A DNA stretch of 64,000 nt from Prostheceraeus crozeri. Taxonomy: Eukaryota > Platyhelminthes > Polycladida > Euryleptidae. This document shows, piece after piece, positions 46,690 through 53,556 of the stretch. The position numbers and the translations under genes were made by a program. Positions within the stretch are counted from its first letter, which is position 1, and every line of letters begins with the position of its first letter. The stretch is taken from the NCBI GenBank assembly GCA_907163375.1, contig CAJQUW010014723.1, positions 62,001 to 126,000 on the forward strand, written 5' to 3'. The notes under the pieces were generated by a model. That model searched no databases, was not told the origin of the DNA, and saw only the letters and a list, made by a program, of their open reading frames with translations.

Positions 46690-47170
46690 TAATCATGCCA
46701 AGACGTCACACGATACAAGATCTCGTCTTTATTAATAAGATTTTTCATGAAACCAATTGAAATTGCTGTTTATCTGTTCGATGTTTGGAAGACTGCTTCT
46801 GCAGAGCGGTCTGGTCACAGCAAATACCTTAACACAAAATCCATGGATCAACGCAGTATAAATGCATGGGCTGGCATTTCCTTATGAAGCGCAATTGAGC
46901 CATTTTTTTTCGTGAAACTGACATTGAATGGTAAAAATATCCTTTCCATACTGTACCAAGTGATACCGGATGTCACTGAGGATAAGAGCATCTTCATGCA
47001 GGATGGAGTGCCAGCGCACTACTACCGACCGATCGTGAATTATTTAAACAATCCTTTTCCTAAATCATGGATTGACCGTGATGACAGCCCATGGAATGGC
47101 TTCCGATATTGCCACATTCTATGTCGTGTGACTTTTTTTCGATTGGACACGTCAAGGAAATGGTGAATTG
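46690..47170 (+). pseudogene. Tc1/mariner-type transposase fragment
   Basis: Reads SINAWAGISL, AIEPFFFRETLTLNGKNILS, then DKSIFMQDGVPAHYYRPIVN, YLNNPFPKSWIDRDDSPWNG. The QDG-PxHY motif with the second catalytic Asp and the WxGR-D-PW segment are typical of Tc1/mariner transposases common in arthropods and other invertebrates. A stop separates the first and second parts near 46885. The N-terminal domain is hardly readable. Confidence 0.75.
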
Positions 47171-47902
47171 GAGTCATCCTGTGCATTTGAATGAACAAAA
47201 TTTGCACCGTTTTTCACCAGATTGACGAGCGATTGTGTGGAGACATGCTCTTGCGCTGCTGACCGAAGAGTTAGATTGTGTTCGGGCAAATGGTGAGCAA
47301 GAAGAAAATAAATTGTCACAGTGTTACTAGTGTTAACAACTGCTTTCTTTTGAATGATACTGAAAGTCATCTGAAAGTCATCATTGAGCCGCTAATTGCC
47401 ATTTCAAAAAACTTTGAAATGATCAGTGAGAGAATAGGGAATTTATAAGAAAGTGACGTTGGGGCTCACTGTGGGATATCCTCTATATTAACAGGAAAGA
47501 AAATTATATCATAAACAAAGTTCAAAGTAAAGCATCATCCTCCACGTAACACAAAAACAATCAATCCATGTCACACAGCATGAATTGACGACTAAAAACT
47601 ATCGCACATTACATACACCATGCTAGTTAATGATATTTAATCTAAAATGATACCCAAACCACGAAAGGAAAAAGGCAAGAGATGAGAGAGATATTTGATT
47701 TAAGCCATTACAAGAAGTAGTGTACTATCTTTTCTGGAATTTTAGCCGTGCAGTCAGTATGCTTGCAAATAGTCAGAAACTCACTTGCAGATAAATCTTC
47801 ATCCGAACTACAGACATCTACAATTGATGAAATGCATGTAGTTGAAAGTAGTAAGTAAAACTCCACTTCTGGATAGCGCAAGATGGCCGCCGTCGCTGAC
47901 GT
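47171..47902. other. No gene recognised
   Basis: Non-coding sequence before the left end of Polinton B. Confidence 0.5.
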
Positions 47903-48910
47903 CCCCCCCCCTCTGGAACGGCAGAGTGTCGTGGTGTGCCGGCCACGTGCGTCCGTCAGGTTCGCTGACGTACCCCCCCCTCTGGCCGACCGTCGTATAG
48001 CGCGCGGTGATGTGGTGTCTAGGTTGGCGTGGTGTGCCGGCCAGGTTGGGAGGGTGGTCTGTCGTAGCTCACCTGAAAAAATCCTAAGTGTCAGAGTGGC
48101 TTTGTATGGGTAAAATTTTGAAAATTTTCCAAAGTGTGGAATTTCGACCTGGGACCTTCACCAAAACATTTTTCATCAAATTTCACTGACCCCCCCCCCC
48201 CAAACAGCAATCTTCTAACTTTGGTTCTAGTGAACGGATTTTGTCTTAAGGCTACTCGTTTGAAAGAGGAGAAAAAACTGCTCGACGACATTTTTTGTTG
48301 CGAGTCAATCGGACCAGCCGTTCAAAAGTTAGAGCTGTTACAAGATTTTAGGTCGGAGCTCGCTCACCTGAAAAAATCCTAAGTGTCAGAGTGGCTTTGT
48401 ATGGGTAAAATTTTGAAAATTTTCCAAAGTGTGGAATTTCGACCTGGGACCTTCACCAAAACATTTTTCATGAAATTTCACTGACCTCCCCCCCTCTGGA
48501 CAGCTAGCTTCGATCTTGGCTTCTAGTGGACGGATTTTGTCGTGCAATAGCTCGTTTGAAAGCTAAGAGTGAGACAAATTCAGTGAAAGAAACGGCTTGT
48601 TCATATCTGTCTTCGTTTAAAAGTTAGAGCTGTTACAAGATTTTAGGTCGGAGCTCGCTCACCTGAAAAAATCCTAAGTGTCAGAGTGGCTTTGTATGGG
48701 TAAAATTTTGAAAATTTTCCAAAGTGTGGAATTTCGACCTGGGACCTTCACCAAAACATTTTTCATCAAATTTCTCTGAACGAGGGGGGGAGGGGGGTCA
48801 GTGAAATTTCATGAAAAATGTTTTGGTAAAGGTCCCAGGTCGAAATTCGGAAGTTTTAAATTTTTCAAAATTTTCACCACACTGGAGCTCTCACACTTAG
48901 GAATTTTTTC
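47903..48910. repeat. Terminal tandem array, 295-bp unit, with poly(C) tracts and an inverted copy
   Basis: CACCTGAAAAAATCCTAAGT recurs at 48070, 48365 and 48660, a 295-bp period. Each unit carries a C run (9-12) after TTTCACTGAC. A fourth, inverted copy occupies about 48785-48910. The family is the reverse complement of the G-tract array of Polinton A. Confidence 0.88.
48735..48845. repeat. Large hairpin in the terminal array
   Basis: The third direct unit and the inverted copy face each other. Arms of about 40 bp (CGACCTGGGACCTTCACCAA and on, against its complement ending GGTCCCAGGTCG) enclose a G-rich loop (GAGGGGGGGAGGGGGGTC). Confidence 0.8.
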
Positions 48911-49083
48911 ACTTGTGGCATGTTACATGGACATGTGCTGACGGACCAACTTCCCGTGGTCATATGAGAATGGTTCAGGTGTCATATGATAGAGAATGAT
49001 GAGACAAATCGTTTGCAACAAACCGCATGTCGCTACGATGAATACTTTCGGAGATAGAGCCATTTTAAGTTTTCTTCTGAGCA

Positions 49084-49091
49084 TATATAAA
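49084..49091 (+). promoter_or_regulatory. TATA box TATATAAA for the coiled-coil gene
   Basis: TATATAAA followed about 45 bases later by a splice donor (AG|GTAAGC at 49133) and, after a predicted intron ending at 49696, by the first ATG at 49714. Confidence 0.65.
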
Positions 49092-49713
49092 CCCCCGACA
49101 ACGTAAGTCTGATCACTTCATCGAAAGACGAGGTAAGCGACGGTCGTCGCTCTGAGCTCCCGTTATCGGGTGTTTCAAAGGACTCTATCTTTTGAAGTAG
49201 GCAAGCTATCTTCTTACTTCAAAGTTTGTATGATAGAGTTTGATAGTGTCTTTACTACTGATAAAATTTTTTAAAAGTAGTATGAGTAGTAAAATGCGGA
49301 ATTTTTTTTAAAATTCTTAATTTTCAGTTTTTTCAAAGTTTTAACATGTAGACTAAGGTTTTCAAGTATGCTGAGTTCAAATCTGCTATCAGATTTGAAA
49401 TTTAACTAAGTCTAAGGCAGCTTTGAGGGGTTAGATCCCAGCTACTGATCACTACCTTTGACTCGGCGTTCCTGTTACCACTTCGGGTCAGTGACAATGA
49501 TGTCTTCAGCTGTAAAGAGCGGGTATCGGGGAAGATCTCTCACTTCCCTAGTGATCAGTACAAGGCCTTCGGGCTGTCGACGGGATCGAGTGCCACTCAC
49601 TACACTCAAATCTATCATTCCTGACTAAGTGTAATGCTTTAGGAATATGACTGTACTACATGATTCCAAACTTATACAAATTTCATTATCTTACAGCTAA
49701 CGATAAATCAGGC

Positions 49714-50868
49714 ATGGCTAATGATAAGAATCGCAAATATCATATAAAAATGTGTGCGTGCGGTCGAATCAATCGCAGTGCGGACGCCAAGGCGCATGTA
49801 AAGAAGGCGGGCACCGGCCACATGATTATCTTGAATAGGGTTGCGTGTGTGAAGTGTAGAGTGCTGAAGGGTGATGAGGATGAGGCGCGTTTCTACAGAG
49901 TGCATGCTGACTGTAGTGGTGGTTTAGTGAGTGACTTGAGATTTACGCAGTTGATTGTGGAAGAGAGGGAGCGAATGTTGGCGATCGAGCGAGAGGGTAA
50001 GGTTGAGAATGTTGTTGAGAATGATGAGTTGGCGAGAGCGGTTGCGTCGTTGGAGGGTGAGATTGAGCGAAAGAGAGTGCTTGAGAGTGATGATGAGGAT
50101 GATGTGGATTTAGATAGGGAGCGTGTGAGGAAGTTGAGCTCTTCGTCGTCGGAGGTGTCAAACATTGTCATCACCGACCCCCCGAAGAGCTCATCTTCCC
50201 CAAAAGTGAAGAGTGGTGGGATTCGTGTGCAGTCGGCGTGGTGGTTGAATGATGAAGAGAAGAGGCATGTTTCGCAGCAGATGGCGCATGATTTGTTGGT
50301 GAATAAGTATGAGAGTTTGAAGAAAGTGAAGGATGAAGTTGTGAAGGAGTTGGATGAGTTGAAAAAGAAGGAACTAAAGTCGAAGGAGGTAGCGGATGAA
50401 AATATTAGAATGAGGCGTAGTGTGACTGATTTGAAGAAAAAGACGCGAGAGTTGGAAGAGAAGAATGATGAGTGTGAGAAGAGGGCGAGTGCTGCGGAGA
50501 GAAGAATGAGAGATGCAGAAGCGAAGTTTGAGGAGATGATGAAGGAGATGAGTGTGTTGAGAGCGAGGAATGTTGAGTTGGAGAGGACTGTGGTTCGGCG
50601 GGGTGATGAGAGGCAGGCGTATGAGAAGTTGGAGCGCATGAGGGATGAGTGGGAACGTGTGAATGAGGATCGTTTGTTTGAGTTTCACATCCCTATTCGG
50701 GATAATCATTTGGACGGCGAAGTATTGGTAAATCAAAGCCTCGACGAATCAATAATTTGCTATAACGGCCATCCGACGAAAAAATGTTTGCACGCCAGCC
50801 TAAGAATGCGCGGTCACTTACACAAATTTTCTATTCGGAAGCGCGCGAGACTGCCAAAGGATGGCTAA
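49714..50868 (+). CDS. Coiled-coil protein with Cys-rich N-terminus (unknown)
   Basis: 384 residues from the ATG at 49714, chosen because an acceptor (TCTTACAG) ends at 49696. The frame is open from 49660. The N-terminus has a CxC (MCACG) and a CVKC pair with nearby His, a possible zinc-binding unit. An acidic Ser-rich linker follows (ESDDEDDVDLD, then SSSSSEV). Residues about 200-320 are a strong coiled coil (KKVKDEVVKELDELKKK onwards). The last about 63 residues differ in base composition from the rest. A predicted 5' UTR intron spans 49133-49696, and GTAAGT...TTGCAG after the stop (50873-50932) suggests a second. No family recognised. It may be cargo or a replication-arm protein. Confidence 0.7.
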   Translation: MANDKNRKYHIKMCACGRINRSADAKAHVKKAGTGHMIILNRVACVKCRVLKGDEDEARFYRVHADCSGGLVSDLRFTQLIVEERERMLAIEREGKVENVVENDELARAVASLEGEIERKRVLESDDEDDVDLDRERVRKLSSSSSEVSNIVITDPPKSSSSPKVKSGGIRVQSAWWLNDEEKRHVSQQMAHDLLVNKYESLKKVKDEVVKELDELKKKELKSKEVADENIRMRRSVTDLKKKTRELEEKNDECEKRASAAERRMRDAEAKFEEMMKEMSVLRARNVELERTVVRRGDERQAYEKLERMRDEWERVNEDRLFEFHIPIRDNHLDGEVLVNQSLDESIICYNGHPTKKCLHASLRMRGHLHKFSIRKRARLPKDG

Positions 50869-50964
50869 CTTGGTAAGTGAAAAGTAAATAAGATAGTATA
50901 TCCTATTCTAATACATATCATTTTCATTGCAGATCTTTGCCCGCCTTCACCACCCCATCAATTC

Positions 50965-51108
50965 ACTCCCGAGAACGAACCATCGGCTCTCTTAAGGGCC
51001 ACCTAGGGGCAAGACATGATAGAACCTCCACGCGGTTTGCCCTGGGCAGTCTTCGGACTGGCGAATACTATCATTAAGTTGAATCTGCTATCAGTCAACT
51101 TGAACGTT
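50965..51108 (+). repeat. 144-bp 3'-end block, copy 1
   Basis: One of three nearly identical 144-bp blocks, each just after a left-arm gene (others at 51441 and 51961). It starts ACTCCCGAGAACGAACC, holds a histone-type stem-loop, GGGGCAAGACATGATAGAAC, a GGGCAGTCTTCGGACTGG stretch and a second small hairpin AAGTTGA-N12-TCAACTT, and ends GAACGTT. Confidence 0.9.
50985..51000 (+). terminator. Histone-mRNA-type 3' stem-loop, copy 1
   Basis: GGCTCT-CTTA-AGGGCC followed by ACC: six-base stem (one G-U pair), four-base loop. Metazoan histone mRNAs end in GG-six-base-stem, four-base loop, ACCCA, with a purine-rich downstream element bound by U7. Here GGGGCAAGACATGATAG follows 5 bases later. The loop starts with C rather than the usual U. 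Confidence 0.65.
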
Positions 51109-51125
51109 GCGTCGTGTTAGAGGGG

Positions 51126-51133
51126 TATATAAA
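51126..51133 (+). promoter_or_regulatory. TATA box TATATAAA for the 88-residue gene
   Basis: TATATAAA 32 bases before the ATG at 51165, leaving room for a very short leader (CTCTCATTTCATTTC). Confidence 0.7.
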
Positions 51134-51164
51134 CCACTGCCTCTCATTTCATTTCATTTCAATC

Positions 51165-51431
51165 ATGCAGACGCCGAACAGTCAAGTCAGCTCTCCTCGC
51201 GGACCGCAGTTAAGGCCGCGAAATTTATTTGAGGAGTTTGTCAGGCTAGAGGAGCAAGACAGAGTTTATAATAATCTTGCTCGGATTGGCAATCCGATGA
51301 CAGCAACTGCTGTCAATCCAACGGAATGGCGCTACATTCCACTTTTTAGCCATGTACCAGTTAGTGTGGAAGTCGACAGTGCTACCAAAGAGAGAGTCAA
51401 AGACTCTCTCAGTAGAATTGGTAGGGTGTAA
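51165..51431 (+). CDS. Small left-arm protein 1, 88 residues (unknown)
   Basis: Start MQTPNSQVSSPRG chosen because the TATA box at 51126 excludes the earlier in-frame ATG at 51114. The body has LFEEFVRLEEQDRVYNNLAR and EWRYIPLFSHVPVSVEVDSA. No known domain. It forms a compact unit: TATA, short leader, ORF, 9 bases, then 144-bp block with histone-type stem-loop. The same plan is repeated for the next gene, so the two are probably regulated alike. Function unknown. Confidence 0.65.
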   Translation: MQTPNSQVSSPRGPQLRPRNLFEEFVRLEEQDRVYNNLARIGNPMTATAVNPTEWRYIPLFSHVPVSVEVDSATKERVKDSLSRIGRV

Positions 51432-51440
51432 GATGACGTT

Positions 51441-51584
51441 ACTCCCGAGAACGAACCACCGGCTCTCTTAAGGGCCACCTAGGGGCAAGACATGATAGAA
51501 CCTCCTCGCGGTTTGCCCTGGGCAGTCTTCGGACTGGCGAATACTATCATTAAGTTGAATCTGCTATCAGTCAACTTGAACGTT
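51441..51584 (+). repeat. 144-bp 3'-end block, copy 2
   Basis: Same block as at 50965, beginning 9 bases after the stop of the 88-residue gene. Confidence 0.9.
51461..51476 (+). terminator. Histone-mRNA-type 3' stem-loop, copy 2
   Basis: GGCTCT-CTTA-AGGGCC plus ACC, 30 bases after the stop codon, the spacing usual for histone genes. Confidence 0.65.
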
Positions 51585-51649
51585 ATGCAGTCGATTGCTA
51601 TCCCTGAAGCATTCTGATTCGCTGTTGAGCAATTCATTGTTGAAAACCC

Positions 51650-51657
51650 TATATAAG
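51650..51657 (+). promoter_or_regulatory. TATA box TATATAAG for the 84-residue gene
   Basis: TATATAAG 41 bases before the ATG at 51698. Confidence 0.65.
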
Positions 51658-51697
51658 CCAGAAGATTGTAGCACTTCTCATTCAATTTGAAGTCACG

Positions 51698-51952
51698 ATG
51701 GAAGCGACATCTGCCGACAACATTCCCGTCTTCATCGATGAAGACAACGCTATTCCCGAGTTCGTCATCCTCGACGAGTGGGATGAAGAGGATTATAAGA
51801 AGGGGAAGATCGAGAAGATTGTTTGGACGGATGGGGTGTGGACTCCAAATACCACTCGCATCCGAAAGGTGCCAGATGCACCAGTACGACCACGGCGGTA
51901 TAGGGTCTATGACAACCTAACCGTCATACCCATTGACTATTCCAGCCAATAG
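51698..51952 (+). CDS. Small left-arm protein 2, 84 residues (unknown)
   Basis: Acidic N-terminal half (VFIDEDNAIPEFVILDEWDE) and a more basic second half (RIRKVPDAPVRPRRYRVYDN). No recognised domain. It is not obviously related in sequence to the 88-residue neighbour but has the same gene plan: TATA box, short leader, ORF, then the 144-bp block 8 bases after the stop. Confidence 0.65.
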   Translation: MEATSADNIPVFIDEDNAIPEFVILDEWDEEDYKKGKIEKIVWTDGVWTPNTTRIRKVPDAPVRPRRYRVYDNLTVIPIDYSSQ

Positions 51953-51960
51953 TCAAATTC

Positions 51961-52104
51961 ACTCCCGAGAACGAACCATCGGCTCTCTTAAGGGCCACCA
52001 TGGGGCAAGACATGATAGAACCTCCTCGCGGTTTGCCCTGGGCAGTCTTCGGACTGGCGAATACCATCATTAAGTTGAATCTGCTATCAGTCAACTTGAA
52101 CGTT
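51961..52104 (+). repeat. 144-bp 3'-end block, copy 3
   Basis: Third copy, beginning 8 bases after the stop of the 84-residue gene. Differs from the others mainly at ACCAT for ACCTA after the stem-loop. Confidence 0.9.
51981..51996 (+). terminator. Histone-mRNA-type 3' stem-loop, copy 3
   Basis: GGCTCT-CTTA-AGGGCC plus ACC, 28 bases after the stop codon, followed by GGGGCAAGACATGATAG. Confidence 0.65.
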
Positions 52105-52490
52105 GCAAATGAAGTTCGGTGTAATACTTCCTTTCGACGGGCGTTCCTGTAAAGGGCGGCGGTGAAACCCGTAGCTATGTATACCGCAAGGGACATTCGG
52201 CAATGGTCAATCTTGTTTAACCTCTCTGCGTCATGTTTGCAAGTGATTGCCTCTGTCTCAACGTAGTATGCATTCGCGCCAGGGCGACATTTAGCCAACT
52301 GTCGAAGGTTGCCTAAAACTTTCCATTGCATACGTTATGAGAACCATGAGTTCTACCTGTCTCTATCAATGAGACGAATTGATGAATGGAATGAAATGGG
52401 AGGACACTCACGCGCCACACGCAACATAACACACTTCTCTCTTCCGTAGTCTAACAAGCTCTTTACACATGGATCGCAGTCGATTGCTAT
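52105..52490. repeat. Arm segment repeated inverted at 9655-9890
   Basis: Reverse complement shares TTGCAAACATGACGCAGAGA, ACCATTGCC, GTTGCGTGTGGCGC and GAGAGAAGTG with Polinton A's right arm. Confidence 0.75.
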
Positions 52491-52856
52491 CCCTGTATCA
52501 GAAGTGTAAGTTATCTTAATTTTATTTGACACTATTTCATCTATCATCATCGTCCATATGAAATGTTTTAAGATTTACAATTTAGACTAAGCGTGCTACT
52601 ATTTCCAAATGAAAAAGTATACATGGTTAAATAATCCACTTAAGCCCATCCGTAGTCTAACAAGCTCTTTACATATGGATCGCAGTCGATTGCTATCCCT
52701 GTATCGGAAGTGTAAGCTATCTTAATTTTATTTGACACTATTTCACCTATCATCATCGCCCATATGAAATGTTTTAAGATTTACAAGTTAGACTAAGCGT
52801 GCTACTATTTCCAAATGAAAAAGTATACATGGTTAAATCATCCACTGAAGCCCCGT
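52443..52856. repeat. Two tandem copies of a 208-bp unit
   Basis: TCCGTAGTCTAACAAGCTC starts at 52443 and 52651. The copies are nearly identical through ATACATGGTTAAAT. The inner word GCAGTCGATTGCTATCCCTG also occurs at about 51588, after block copy 2. No gene. Confidence 0.88.
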
Positions 52857-52903
52857 TCAAGTAAGTCAGTATGAAAGCAAAGATAATACGAAATAAAAAT
52901 TTA

Positions 52904-53044
52904 TTATGGCATGTATTTCAAAAGGTCTTCATCGTCAATATCGTCCCAGAGTCTGGCTTCACATAGATAACAAAAACAGTTCAGTTGCTTTAATCGTTCT
53001 TCCACTGCGAGCCTCACTTTGTCAATATACTCCCACTCCGCCAT
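52904..53044 (-). CDS. Tiny ORF, 46 residues, C-x-C-x2-C protein
   Basis: Starts MAEWEYIDKVRLAVEERLKQ and continues LNCFCYLCEARLWDDIDDED. A short helix followed by a C-x-C-x2-C cluster and an acidic end. Its ATG lies 3 bases after the stop of the 83-residue gene on the same strand. It is in the arm, divergent from DNA polymerase B. No family recognised. Confidence 0.45.
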   Translation of the reverse strand: MAEWEYIDKVRLAVEERLKQLNCFCYLCEARLWDDIDDEDLLKYMP

Positions 53045-53047
53045 AGT

Positions 53048-53299
53048 TCATGGCTGGGAGTTAGGGGTGTACCACTCCCATAATTGGTGGAGGAACTTGG
53101 TGCTGGTGATCTCCATCACATCGTCAGTATCGTACTGGAGATACTTCCACCTCACGCCTGTTAAGTCGGGACACTCCTTCTCACATACACTCTCTTCGTT
53201 GTCCGCTGGTAATAACACCTTCTCTACCTTCGTTGGAGCGTTTGGTGTTGAGGATGGAGAAGAGAATTTTGTGTTTGGTGTTGTCGGAGGGCTTGTCAT
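53048..53299 (-). CDS. Small ORF, 83 residues (unknown)
   Basis: Begins with a Pro/Ser/Thr-rich stretch (SPPTTPNTKFSSPSSTPN) and ends with CPDLTGVRWKYLQYDTDDVM and a Trp-rich LHQLWEWY segment. Divergent from the polymerase gene across a region with CCAAT and TATA motifs. Probably an accessory protein; no family recognised. Confidence 0.45.
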   Translation of the reverse strand: MTSPPTTPNTKFSSPSSTPNAPTKVEKVLLPADNEESVCEKECPDLTGVRWKYLQYDTDDVMEITSTKFLHQLWEWYTPNSQP

Positions 53300-53356
53300 G
53301 TTGACTGTGAATAATAACTTTGAAATGTTTTCTAATTCTTAAGTATCAACAAGCAA

Positions 53357-53404
53357 CCAATCAGAATGAACAGCCAATGAATGATGAATATGAAAGTATA
53401 TATG
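53357..53404 (+). promoter_or_regulatory. polB promoter: two CCAAT boxes and a TATA box
   Basis: CCAAT at 53357-53361 and 53374-53378, and TATATATG at 53397-53404, about 150 bases before the first predicted polymerase ATG (53557). CCAAT-CCAAT-TATA spacing is like an animal pol II promoter. Confidence 0.6.
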
Positions 53405-53556
53405 TAAAGTGACATTCGTGTCATTTCACTCTGTCTTTGTGACATATAAGTGAAGTGTTCTCTGACGAATTCTATATTTGAGGCGTACAAGTAAACTGCT
53501 CTCTCGTGAGGTCTTTATCTTGTTGAAGTATCAACCTTAAACTCGATTTCGTTGAA

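Noticed and set aside
49893-50639. 248-codon minus-strand frame rich in Ser/Phe
   Set aside because: Antisense shadow of the coiled-coil gene (GAG/GAA-rich codons give Ser/Phe/Leu on the other strand).
51479-52331. Minus-strand frames containing FASPKTAQGKPRGGSIMSCP
   Set aside because: Antisense reading of the 144-bp block, repeated because the block is repeated.
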